From assembly GCA_013540595.1 (NCBI GenBank), contig JABXKE010000002.1, positions 310,050 to 374,049 on the forward strand: 64,000 bases of DNA, in the 5' to 3' direction. Shown one piece after another: positions 1-7,837 of the stretch. The translations under genes and the position numbers were made by a program. Below the pieces are notes generated by a model that saw only the letters and a list, made by a program, of their open reading frames with translations, was not told the DNA's origin and made no database searches. This DNA comes from Pyrodictium sp. (lineage in GTDB: Archaea; Thermoproteota; Thermoprotei_A; Sulfolobales; Pyrodictiaceae). The first letter of the stretch is position 1. Each line of letters begins with the position of its first letter.

Positions 1-14
1 CACGTACTGGCCTC

Positions 15-608
15 ATGTTTATAGGTAACCTAGAAGAAGCCGCAAGAAAGGCTGCGAAATGGCTCGTCAAGCGCACCCCAATACGCCATCTACGTGACTG
101 GGGGATAAGCTTTAGCCTCTGGCCTGTACACCTAACCACTAGCTGTTGTGGAGCAGAATTCGCAGCACTCTATGCACCAAAGTATGACGCTGAGAGGCTA
201 GGCTCACTCCCATTCACGCATCCACGTAACACTAACCTAGTACTCATAGAGGGTACCCTAACCAAAAAGATGGCGCGTGCAGCACGAATAGTGTGGGAGC
301 AGATGCCCTGGCCAAAATTCGTCATAGCAATGGGCGCATGCGCCTTTACTGGAGGGGTGTTCTACAATAGCTACAACATAGTCATGGTATACGATGTACT
401 ACCCGTAGACTATTACGTGCCAGGCTGCCCACCACCGCCAGACGCCGTGGCTGTAGCCCTGATAAAGTTGCAAGAGAAGGTGAGAAGAGGGATGTGGAAG
501 CCACGTGACGTTGAGGACAAGACGAAGTTGAAGGAACTCATGGCACCAATCTACGAAAAGAGTAGAGAATTCCTCGAGGAAAACAGGAAGCTAGCACATA
601 TAGACTAG
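15..608 (+). CDS. nuoB: NADH-quinone oxidoreductase-like subunit B (NuoB family)
   Basis: This is the small [4Fe-4S] subunit that carries cluster N2 at the quinone-reducing end of complex I-like enzymes, on the cytoplasmic face of the membrane. All four cluster ligands are visible: the tandem Cys44-Cys45, Cys109 (in GAC) and Cys138 (in PGCPP). The frame stays open to the window edge, so the true start could be further upstream. nuoA follows closely, which favours a complex I-type enzyme over a membrane-bound hydrogenase, because NuoA has no hydrogenase counterpart. The input module cannot be told from this window. The family is clear; the exact complex is inferred. Confidence 0.88.
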   Translation: MFIGNLEEAARKAAKWLVKRTPIRHLRDWGISFSLWPVHLTTSCCGAEFAALYAPKYDAERLGSLPFTHPRNTNLVLIEGTLTKKMARAARIVWEQMPWPKFVIAMGACAFTGGVFYNSYNIVMVYDVLPVDYYVPGCPPPPDAVAVALIKLQEKVRRGMWKPRDVEDKTKLKELMAPIYEKSREFLEENRKLAHID

Positions 609-628
609 GGTGGGAGGTGGAATCCATA

Positions 629-994
629 ATGGGTTATGATGCCATAGTTGCTCTAGCTGTGACTTCTATACTCCTCCCCTTAATACTATACCTGGCATAC
701 ATATTCATGAGGTATGCTACAGAAGAAATGGGCCATGAGCTTAAGCAAGTACGATATGAGGCTGGAAACCCTCCAAGCGGTGATGCCCACAAGCCAGTAC
801 TATATCAATACTTTGGCTACATACTACTATTCATATCACTCGACCCGGTCTTCATGTTACTATTCATCTTACCAGCAATTGCGGAGAGCTGGAGTAAGGC
901 TGTACTACTCAGTCTAGCAATAGTACTGATCATACTTCCACCATTAGCTTACGCTGTAAGGTACGCGAGGAGAATGGAATATTGGAGGTTCTAG
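629..994 (+). CDS. nuoA: NADH-quinone oxidoreductase-like subunit A (NuoA family)
   Basis: This small integral membrane subunit of complex I has three hydrophobic segments and a loop after the first with the family pattern YExGNPPSGDA. In most NuoA proteins that loop carries a Cys (YECG); here it is Ala. A GTG at 617 gives a longer reading, but the GGAGGT at 613-618 sits about 10 bases before the ATG at 629, so I choose that start. The gene lies 20 bases after nuoB. The order B then A is the reverse of the usual A-B order. A T-rich stretch follows, so this looks like the end of the operon. Confidence 0.82.
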   Translation: MGYDAIVALAVTSILLPLILYLAYIFMRYATEEMGHELKQVRYEAGNPPSGDAHKPVLYQYFGYILLFISLDPVFMLLFILPAIAESWSKAVLLSLAIVLIILPPLAYAVRYARRMEYWRF

Positions 995-1003
995 ACAAGA
1001 CAT

Positions 1004-1020
1004 ATGTTTTTGCTTTTGCT
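1004..1020 (+). terminator. T-rich transcription terminator after nuoA
   Basis: Two T-runs (five and four T) in a 17-base pyrimidine-rich stretch follow the nuoA stop codon. This is the usual form of an archaeal intrinsic terminator, with no hairpin needed. It is followed by a new promoter-like element before gcvH. Confidence 0.4.
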
Positions 1021-1040
1021 TATACCTTCCTTCTAGCAGT

Positions 1041-1050
1041 CCTCTTTTAA
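1041..1050 (+). promoter_or_regulatory. TATA box for gcvH
   Basis: TTTTAAATG lies about 45 bases before the gcvH start codon, as expected for a TATA element with a leader of about 20 bases containing the GGTGA ribosome binding site at 1083-1087. Confidence 0.4.
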
Positions 1051-1093
1051 ATGTCGGTAGTAGAGAGAAGTAGTACTTAACGGTGAGCGTGTT

Positions 1094-1510
1094 TTGGCTA
1101 GTGAGATCAGAGTTGGTAACTACATAGTACTAAGTGATAGGAAATACACTAAGACTGACGAATGGGTTAAAGTTGAAGGAGACATAGCTATAGTTGGAAT
1201 AACAGATTACGCACAAAAGAAGCTGAGAGATATTGTAGGCGTTGAATTACCAGAAGTTGGAAAGGAAGTCAAAAAAGGAGAGGCTATTGTTGCCATAGAA
1301 TCAGTCAAGGCAGCAGCCGACGCCTATGCACCTATTAGTGGCGAGATAATAGAGGTCAACGAGAAGTTATTAGATGAGCCCGAGACCATAAATAAGGACC
1401 CCTACGGGGAAGGGTGGCTCGTTAAGATAAGCATCAAGAAACCGGATGAACTTGATGAGCTACTTACACCAGAACAGTACGCTGAGAAGATACGAAAGGA
1501 AGAATCGTGA
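1094..1510 (+). CDS. gcvH: Glycine cleavage system H protein
   Basis: This lipoyl carrier protein shuttles the aminomethyl group between the P, T and L proteins of glycine cleavage. The lipoyl domain motif [12 protein letters not shown] is intact, with lipoyl-accepting Lys72. Its 138 residues match the usual family length. It starts with TTG, preceded by GGTGA at a good distance. No gcvP, gcvT or gcvL is nearby, so the gene is a stand-alone unit here. Stand-alone GcvH-like proteins in archaea can also serve lipoate transfer or sulfur carrier roles. Confidence 0.93.
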   Translation: MASEIRVGNYIVLSDRKYTKTDEWVKVEGDIAIVGITDYAQKKLRDIVGVELPEVGKEVKKGEAIVAIESVKAAADAYAPISGEIIEVNEKLLDEPETINKDPYGEGWLVKISIKKPDELDELLTPEQYAEKIRKEES

Positions 1511-1602
1511 AAAATGGTTCAGTTTACTTGCTACCCTTCCTTACTTTTATATTAGCTCTACAAACCTTCTACCAATCTCGTATCCATATACTGGGGAGCT
1601 AG

Positions 1603-1827
1603 TTGAGTAGTCGTAGAGTGATACGAGAGTTGCTTTCACGAAAAGACCCACAAGGCTACTATGTCATCCCTTGCAAGCCCAGTATTCTTAGAGTTTTAGG
1701 GAGGCATAATATTGAGAACATTGTTATAGAAGAGGCTGGAGACGTTGTACTCTTGAGGACAAAGTCAAGACGTGTTGCAGAATACTTAGCATTCATAGCT
1801 TTAAAACATGGACTATTAGCCGTGTGA
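1603..1827 (+). CDS. Small conserved-looking hypothetical protein (74 aa)
   Basis: I do not recognise this family. It is a compact alpha/beta protein with a basic N-terminus and a central stretch VVLLRTKSRRVAEYL. It starts with TTG behind a strong GGGGAG at 1593-1598, and an AT-rich TATA-like element (CTTTTATATT) lies near 1542-1551. Its 3' end overlaps the convergent flavoprotein gene by 12 bases. The ribosome binding site and promoter argue that it is real. Confidence 0.6.
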   Translation: MSSRRVIRELLSRKDPQGYYVIPCKPSILRVLGRHNIENIVIEEAGDVVLLRTKSRRVAEYLAFIALKHGLLAV

Positions 1828-2877
1828 TTCTCTCCTAGTCTTGCCTGGCATGCCTAGCCTCATAGATGTCTTTGCGGGTTTTACTTTCCCAGTCTTCTTC
1901 CAATCGCCACGTATTGTTACTTGCTTGCCTCTTCTCTTCTGCAGATAGTTGAATGCTGCTAGTGCTGCCTTAGCTGCTTCTCCAGCAGAAATAACAGCTT
2001 GTTTGAAGGGTATTTCTGTAACATCCCCTGCTGCAAAGAGACCAGGTGTTTTTGTTTGGCCTATTTTGTCAATTACTATCTCATTGTTCTCATTAAGGTC
2101 TACAAGCTCTTTTACGAACTCCGTTCTGGCTTCATACCCTAGTTCAACAAATATTCCTTCAACCTTGAGCACCTTTACTGCCCCAGTCTTCTTGTCACGA
2201 ACTTTTATTCCTGTAACCCTGCGTCCATCACCTATAACTTCTACAGGCTCGTGCTCTTCTAGGATCTCAATGTTTTCTGAGTTCTTTATGAGACTTATTA
2301 CTTCAGGGTCACCATAGAGTTTTGTTGGGGTTATGTAGTACACTTTGGGGCAGAGGCCTTTGAGTATTGAGACTGCCTCGAGTCCTTGCTCACCAACACC
2401 TACGACCGCCGTAACTCTTCCACGATATAATGGTCCGTCACAGATGGTACAGTAGCTTACTCCCCTGCCATCGTACTCCTTCTCTCCGGGTATGTTCATG
2501 CGCTTTGGTGTCTTCCCGAAAGCTAGGATCACGGCTTCGGCTCTGTAGATGTTACCGCGATTTGTCGTTACTTCGAAGGTTCCATCAGCAAGCCTTGATA
2601 TCTTTACAACTTCTTCTCCGTATCTCATTTTGGCTCCAAAAGTTTTTGCTTGTCGTTCTACGCGCATAGCGAGGTCAAGTCCCTTTACTGCGTCTATGCC
2701 TGGATAATTCTCGATCAATGGAGCCATCAAGAGTTGCCCTCCAAGATCTCTACTCACCACAAGAACATCTACTCCCTGCCTTGCAAGATAGAGTGCAGCA
2801 GTAAGCCCTGCTATCCCTGCGCCTACTACTATCACTTCATGTTTTTCTATGCGCTTATCTTGAGCTGAAGACATCAT
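1816..2877 (-). CDS. trxB: Thioredoxin reductase-like flavoprotein (TrxB family)
   Basis: This FAD enzyme of the low-molecular-weight thioredoxin reductase class has an FAD-binding GAGIAG (about residues 21-26), the redox pair CTIC (Cys145/Cys148) and a C-terminal FAD motif near GLFAAGDVTE. The NAD(P)H-binding motif is GVGEQG instead of the usual GGGxSA, so cofactor preference may be unusual. About 35 residues extend past the normal C-terminus. Residue numbers count from a GTG at 2883, but GGGTGA overlaps that codon, so ATG 2877 or 2874 is the likelier start. The thioredoxin at 62.2 kb is a possible partner. Confidence 0.82.
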   Translation of the reverse strand: MMSSAQDKRIEKHEVIVVGAGIAGLTAALYLARQGVDVLVVSRDLGGQLLMAPLIENYPGIDAVKGLDLAMRVERQAKTFGAKMRYGEEVVKISRLADGTFEVTTNRGNIYRAEAVILAFGKTPKRMNIPGEKEYDGRGVSYCTICDGPLYRGRVTAVVGVGEQGLEAVSILKGLCPKVYYITPTKLYGDPEVISLIKNSENIEILEEHEPVEVIGDGRRVTGIKVRDKKTGAVKVLKVEGIFVELGYEARTEFVKELVDLNENNEIVIDKIGQTKTPGLFAAGDVTEIPFKQAVISAGEAAKAALAAFNYLQKRRGKQVTIRGDWKKTGKVKPAKTSMRLGMPGKTRRESHG

Positions 2878-3007
2878 TTTCACCCGTTAACATCGATGCA
2901 GGCTAGGCATTATTTCCCTTACGTACATCACTACTTGATTATTCATCTTAGCTACTACAAATAAGGGGTTTAAAATACTAGTCATTTCAGTAGTGGGGGA
3001 CAGTATA

Positions 3008-4120
3008 GTGGGCATAGAGAAAGGAGACGCGTTTAAGAGTAAGCCTTATATACGTCCCGCAGTGCTTTGGGAACAAGTAGATTTTAATGGAAAAAAAGGT
3101 TATGTTAAATGCAACTTGTGTTCACGGAGATGCATAATAGCGCCTGGACGTTATGGGGCATGTGGTGTACGTAAAAACGTAAATGGCAAGCTTTATACCC
3201 TGGTATATGGGCTTCTTACTGCACTAAATATAGACCCTATAGAGAAGAAGCCATTGTTCCACTTTGAGCCAGGAAGTAGTGTTCTATCAATAAGCACAGT
3301 AGGTTGCAACTTTTTCTGCGCCTTCTGTCAAAACTGGGAGATTAGCCAGTCACGCCTCGAAAAGGGGCTGTATGGCAGATATGTGCCTCCGAATGAACTA
3401 GTTCAGATAGCGCTTAATTATGGTGCTGATGGTATAGCTTATACCTATAATGAGCCTACAATCTTCTTTGAGTATATGTATGACGTTGCGCGTTTAGCTA
3501 AGAAGAATGGTCTTTTTAATGTAATGGTGACTAACGGGTATATGACCCCAGAGGCGATCAGAGAGCTGGGATCCTACATGGATGCTGCAACAGTAGACTT
3601 TAAGGGTAATGGAAACCCGGACTTCTACAAGAAATTTATGGGTGTTCCAGACCCCACACCCATTTACGACGCCTTGCTTGAAATGAAGAAACAAGGATGG
3701 TATATTGAGGTGACTAATCTAGTTGTGCCAAAATACGGAGATGACGAAGATGACTTACGTAAACTAGCTAAGTGGATAGTTAATAATTTAGGAGCTGAAA
3801 CTCCTTTTCACTTACTGCGATTTCATCCAGATTACAAGCTCGTAAACCTACCGCCAACACCAGTATCTACACTTGAGAAACTTGCTAAGGCAGCTATCGA
3901 GGAAGGACTTAAACACGTTTACATTGGTAACGTGTGGGGGCACCCTCTAGAAAACACTTACTGTCCAAAATGTAGGTACACAGTAATAGAGAGACGCGGA
4001 TTCAGCATTATTGCATGGAGACTTGATAAAGAAAATAGATGCATGAAATGCGGCTATAAGCTTAACATACGCGGAAGATATCATGGTGGATATTCGGGTA
4101 TAATGTCTCTATTTGTCTGA
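3008..4120 (+). CDS. amrS: AmmeMemoRadiSam-system radical SAM enzyme (AmrS family)
   Basis: This is a radical SAM protein of the pyruvate-formate-lyase-activase-like group. The cluster motif CNFFCAFC gives the CxxxCxxC pattern. It is preceded by a Cys-rich N-terminal segment (four Cys in about 18 residues) and followed by a C-terminal zinc-ribbon (CPKC and CMKC). This architecture matches the archaeal AmrS group, which occurs with Memo and AMMECR1; neither partner is in the window. A GTG at 2993 is possible, but TTTAAAAT at 2969-2976 places transcription start near 2997-3000, and GGGGGA precedes GTG 3008, so I prefer 3008. The substrate is not established. Confidence 0.82.
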   Translation: MGIEKGDAFKSKPYIRPAVLWEQVDFNGKKGYVKCNLCSRRCIIAPGRYGACGVRKNVNGKLYTLVYGLLTALNIDPIEKKPLFHFEPGSSVLSISTVGCNFFCAFCQNWEISQSRLEKGLYGRYVPPNELVQIALNYGADGIAYTYNEPTIFFEYMYDVARLAKKNGLFNVMVTNGYMTPEAIRELGSYMDAATVDFKGNGNPDFYKKFMGVPDPTPIYDALLEMKKQGWYIEVTNLVVPKYGDDEDDLRKLAKWIVNNLGAETPFHLLRFHPDYKLVNLPPTPVSTLEKLAKAAIEEGLKHVYIGNVWGHPLENTYCPKCRYTVIERRGFSIIAWRLDKENRCMKCGYKLNIRGRYHGGYSGIMSLFV

Positions 4121-4141
4121 CAACCCAACTATTCACTAACC

Positions 4142-4150
4142 CTTATATAT
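4142..4150 (+). promoter_or_regulatory. TATA box for the HTH regulator gene
   Basis: CTTATATAT is a near-consensus archaeal TATA element. It lies about 60 bases before the ATG at 4208 and leaves a short leader with GGTGA just before the start codon. Confidence 0.5.
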
Positions 4151-4207
4151 GCCTCGGCACGGAGGTAATATAGTTAGTATGGATCTGGAAGAGAATAGGT
4201 GAAGAAT

Positions 4208-4792
4208 ATGACTGAAGCACGTGAACAGCAGTTGAAGCTACGTGAAATAACGATACCTGTTGAAGTGCCCGTAAGGCCTGTATCTAAACGTGAGATAAAG
4301 CAGCTTGAAGCAATGCTTATTATAGGCACACTATTTAGACATGATGTTATACAAGCCGCTTTAAGTAAGGAAGAATTCCTTACGTGGGTAGACTCTCTCG
4401 CCATAGCAGCCTCTGCTTTAGCCATGGAGAAGGCCGGTTATACTGTGAGTCAAATAGCTGAGGAGCTGGGGCGCACTGAGGCAACCATTCGCCGTCATCT
4501 TAAGGGCGAGACTAAGGCGGGTAAGCTTGTGAGAGAGACTTATGAAATGCTTGTGAGGGGAGAACTGAAAATAGCTGTACCAGTTTTGAGTCCAGAAGCT
4601 GAGGAGGAGATTAAGGTTCTCAGCGAGCGTATTGAGGAGTTGGAGCATGAACTAAGACAGTTACGAGGAGAAAATATTGAGTTAAGAGAGAAAGTTCTTA
4701 GACTAGAGGAAAAAATAGGGAAGGCTCTCGAAAGGCTTGATACCGCCATAAGCACTATCAAAGAGGCCAAAGATATCCTAAAGCAGAAATAA
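4208..4792 (+). CDS. HTH DNA-binding regulator with C-terminal coiled coil
   Basis: The central part contains a clear helix-turn-helix (YTVSQIAEELGRTEATIRRH), followed from about residue 130 by a long coiled coil rich in Glu, Leu and Arg that probably mediates dimerisation. The family is seen in crenarchaea, but I cannot name a characterised member or target. A GTG at 4199 would add three residues. GGTGA at 4198-4202 sits correctly for ATG 4208. The gene has its own promoter and is not obviously in an operon. Confidence 0.72.
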   Translation: MTEAREQQLKLREITIPVEVPVRPVSKREIKQLEAMLIIGTLFRHDVIQAALSKEEFLTWVDSLAIAASALAMEKAGYTVSQIAEELGRTEATIRRHLKGETKAGKLVRETYEMLVRGELKIAVPVLSPEAEEEIKVLSERIEELEHELRQLRGENIELREKVLRLEEKIGKALERLDTAISTIKEAKDILKQK

Positions 4793-4858
4793 CGGCTTTT
4801 ATCCGAGAACTCCTCTTTTCCTTTCCTAATACAGTTAAGGCTTTGCCTATGGCACTTT

Positions 4859-5779
4859 TTACAACGTTTGTATTCCAGCAAGCTCGCCAAGGAATTTACC
4901 GAAGACATAGCTTCCTATAGCTGTTCCTAGTAGCAGACTGAGATTTTCTACGAGCTCCCGAATATACACTTTATCTTGCACGACAACACTATAGTATGTG
5001 AACATGCTGCTTAGCAAGACAGCGACAGCAACACTTGCTGCAAAAGCTAATATCATAGTATCTACTATGAAGTAGGGGAAAGCTAGTAGTGACACAGAGA
5101 TAATGTATGAAAGACCAGTGATGAGTGCACTAAGCAGGGGGTTCTCTTGCTCTGAATGCTTTGCTTGTAGGTATGCTGCACCAGCCATTGATAATGCCGC
5201 GGAAAAGCCTACAACAAGCCCAGCAATACCAGCCATTAACGTCCTAGAGGTAGCTCCAAGAAAGCCTGCATGCACACCAGTTATCTCCACCAATGCATCA
5301 GCGAGGCCCAGAGCTACGTATCCTAAGTATCTTTGCCTTATGTCTTCGATTTCGTCTAAGAGAGCCTTCTCGTGTCGTTCTTCGTCGCTTATTATAGTTC
5401 TTAATTCTTCACGCGCTGGGCTTGGTATATAGGCCATTATTTCTCTATACTCTTGTATAGTTTTTTCCTCTCCCCGCTCCAGGAGTTTTAATGTGAACAT
5501 AGGACCTAGCAATTTATAGAGGGATGCTATTACTGATACTTTTGCACGAAGCCAACGTTTACTACTTGCTGTAAAACATTCTCCAACAAGCTTCTTCCAG
5601 AAAAGATAGTGTTTTTCTTCATCCTTAGCCAGCTCTTGCAGGATACGTTTCCTCTTAGGATCTGTCTCCCTTGCGGCTAATGAACTGTATATGGAATAGT
5701 CAGTATACTCATCAATACAGTGATGTTTTGCTTTTTCTAACACCTTTTTCTCAAGAACATTTTTAGCCTTCGCACTCAA
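4859..5779 (-). CDS. Ferritin-like/VIT1-CCC1 family membrane protein
   Basis: This is a two-part protein. About 130 N-terminal residues form a rubrerythrin/ferritin-like helical domain with metal-ligand patterns (EYTDY, DEEKHYLF, SDEERHEK). The rest is a VIT1/CCC1-type transporter domain with about five hydrophobic helices. Members of the family move Fe(II) or Mn(II) across membranes; the ferritin-like part is thought to bind or oxidise iron on the cytoplasmic side. Role in metal storage or detoxification is inferred. It stands alone on the minus strand, convergent with the HTH gene. Confidence 0.82.
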   Translation of the reverse strand: MSAKAKNVLEKKVLEKAKHHCIDEYTDYSIYSSLAARETDPKRKRILQELAKDEEKHYLFWKKLVGECFTASSKRWLRAKVSVIASLYKLLGPMFTLKLLERGEEKTIQEYREIMAYIPSPAREELRTIISDEERHEKALLDEIEDIRQRYLGYVALGLADALVEITGVHAGFLGATSRTLMAGIAGLVVGFSAALSMAGAAYLQAKHSEQENPLLSALITGLSYIISVSLLAFPYFIVDTMILAFAASVAVAVLLSSMFTYYSVVVQDKVYIRELVENLSLLLGTAIGSYVFGKFLGELAGIQTL

Positions 5780-5916
5780 CGCTTGATCACCTTACTTATA
5801 GCACGCCCCATAGGACTGTATTCTTGACAGTAATCAAATAATCCTTTTGTGGCATAAATAGTGTGCATGATACCACTGTTGATTAGGGGAGGCAATGAAC
5901 TTTGGTGATTTGAGGT

Positions 5917-6459
5917 ATGTACATAGACATGGAAGAGCTGGGAAAGGCTATACAATTGTTGTATGATGCCATGATGTTCATAGAGAGTGCACGGGGCAAT
6001 TTAAGTCCTTTTGTTCCAACACAAGGCAGTGTTAGAGAACAGTTGGTAAGATACATAGATACATTTGTGGCGAAAATAAAGGAAGAGAAAAACATAGTAG
6101 TATACTATGAGCCCGGATGCGGAGATGCGTCGTTTGCTAGGAGAGTTGCTTTAAACATAAAATCATTGTACATAGTGTGTTTAGAGATTGATAAGTACTT
6201 AGCACATGATGCAAGAAAAAGACTTGAAAGCTTATATGCCGATGTTGTGATAGGCGACCTATCAAGCTTTAGGCCGCGAAGAGCAGACATAGTTTATGCA
6301 TACCTCTTACCAAGAGCCGTCAAACACGTACTGCATACTCTCCAAGGACTAAGATCTATAGTCTTAAGTCTTGACTACCCTGCTGAAGACTCCAAGGGTG
6401 TATACGAGCTAGCCATACTACGCGTAGATAATAGAAGTCTCTATGTCTACGTTAGCTAA
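5917..6459 (+). CDS. aKMT/FAM173-like SAM-dependent methyltransferase
   Basis: A small class I methyltransferase. The segment SPFVPTQGSVREQLV resembles the PYVPTP-type N-terminal motif of archaeal protein-lysine methyltransferase aKMT. Motif I is EPGCGDASFA, motif II LEID, and ADIVYAYLLPRA matches the DVV-YLLP motif of the family. In Sulfolobus, aKMT methylates lysines on chromatin proteins such as Cren7. Here the family is fairly clear but the substrate is inferred. GGTGA at 5904-5908 supports the ATG used. Confidence 0.62.
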   Translation: MYIDMEELGKAIQLLYDAMMFIESARGNLSPFVPTQGSVREQLVRYIDTFVAKIKEEKNIVVYYEPGCGDASFARRVALNIKSLYIVCLEIDKYLAHDARKRLESLYADVVIGDLSSFRPRRADIVYAYLLPRAVKHVLHTLQGLRSIVLSLDYPAEDSKGVYELAILRVDNRSLYVYVS

Positions 6460-6471
6460 GTTACACTATAG

Positions 6472-7125
6472 CTAGTCTATGCGAAGAGGAATATTTGCAA
6501 GTGCTGCTAGCCCCAAAGGCTTCATTGACACTACGTACGCAGATAGTCGAGCATCAAGCCTTTGCAGCCAGGTCTCCAGCGTGCCTACATGGAGTACAAT
6601 GTCAGCAATAGCTACCTCAATTCTTTGAGACGCTGCAGAAACACAAAATGCCCTATTATCGCTACAGGGCATTAATCCTTCTACTTCAGCAATATAGACT
6701 GCAATATGATGACTGGGAGGCGGTGTCTGAGGTGGTAAGCCTATAAGCATACGTACATACTCTCTTTGATAAGGCTTGCATGGTTCCTGGTGAAGCGAAA
6801 ACGCAATACCATTAATTGACTTACCCCCATGCTTAATAACAACATTATTCTCAGCTAACCCGTACTTTAAGTTGAGCTCTCTAAAGAGACTACCATACAT
6901 TAGTGCATCAACATAATAGAGTTCCACGTAACTTACACCATCCCTACAAGTACAAGGCAGACTAATCCTACTAGAGGTATCAGTGAATACACATAAGCCA
7001 GCAACATTCGAGGAACCGGCAAATATAGTTCCAGCCATGTAATTATGAAGCTTTCCTCCATAAACGAAGTCTCCTGTGACAACTACTGGTATTCTTCCAA
7101 TAGACTCATTTACACTATACAGCAT
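6472..7125 (-). CDS. Hypothetical protein (217 aa)
   Basis: I do not recognise this protein. It has no signal peptide or membrane segment. The N-terminal part (VVVTGDFVYGGKLHNYMAG) faintly recalls the opening of gamma-glutamylcyclotransferase-like folds, but the family catalytic Glu cannot be placed, so I do not assign it. Eight or so Cys residues are scattered rather than in zinc-ribbon pairs. It sits between the methyltransferase gene, with which it is convergent, and tRNA-Ala, and is AT-rich like the other genes of this stretch. Confidence 0.55.
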   Translation of the reverse strand: MLYSVNESIGRIPVVVTGDFVYGGKLHNYMAGTIFAGSSNVAGLCVFTDTSSRISLPCTCRDGVSYVELYYVDALMYGSLFRELNLKYGLAENNVVIKHGGKSINGIAFSLHQEPCKPYQREYVRMLIGLPPQTPPPSHHIAVYIAEVEGLMPCSDNRAFCVSAASQRIEVAIADIVLHVGTLETWLQRLDARLSAYVVSMKPLGLAALANIPLRID

Positions 7126-7189
7126 TTAGCCTACGCCCCACTAAAACAGTTTAGCCCCATATTGAATCTCTAAGTATTAGAAGGTGGGG

Positions 7190-7266
<77 letters not shown>

Positions 7267-7330
7267 AACCACTGCTGGATTCCATACGGGCAATGTATCT
7301 TTTACCGTGTAGGGGGTTTTATTTGATTCG

Positions 7331-7768
7331 TTAAGATTGTCTAAAAGCCTTAATAACATGATTTATTATGCTTATCAACACGCCCTTATTTGGCTGATGA
7401 TTTAATAGACGCGTATGAAATGTTAGTGTTATTTCGTTAGTACTGCTATCACATATCACGTCATACTCCTCTATGGGTTCAAAAACCTCGTTTGTCTCGA
7501 TGAACTCACCTACTACTTCCTCAATTTTATCCATTGGAATACTACTACATAGCTCTAACGTAAATGTCACATTTAATTCTACTCCGTCAGGACTCATGTC
7601 CAGGTATAGGCTCTTACACCATGTAGGCTTCGCGTATAGCACAATACGTGGCCCATAACTATCCAGGATTAATTTCTCGATGTCACCTACTTGTAGCTCG
7701 TATTTTTCTAATACATCATCAAGCATGCTTTTGACAAGATTGCAGCATTTACTTTCCAAACTAACCAA
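7331..7768 (-). CDS. Hypothetical protein (145 aa)
   Basis: No family is recognised. The protein is acidic, with an N-terminal helix (KCCNLVKSMLDDVLEKYEL), central alternating beta-strand-like segments and a C-terminal helix. It is followed upstream by the HerA-like ATPase gene on the same strand with about 70 bases between, so the two are probably co-transcribed with the ATPase first. Both lie between the two tRNA-Ala genes. It could be a partner of the ATPase; this is inference from position only. Confidence 0.5.
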   Translation of the reverse strand: MVSLESKCCNLVKSMLDDVLEKYELQVGDIEKLILDSYGPRIVLYAKPTWCKSLYLDMSPDGVELNVTFTLELCSSIPMDKIEEVVGEFIETNEVFEPIEEYDVICDSSTNEITLTFHTRLLNHQPNKGVLISIINHVIKAFRQS

Positions 7769-7837
7769 ACTAATTCACCCCACTCCTAAACTTCGCTTAG
7801 TACGTGTAGGGTTACTTAGGCTACTTTATGCGTACCA

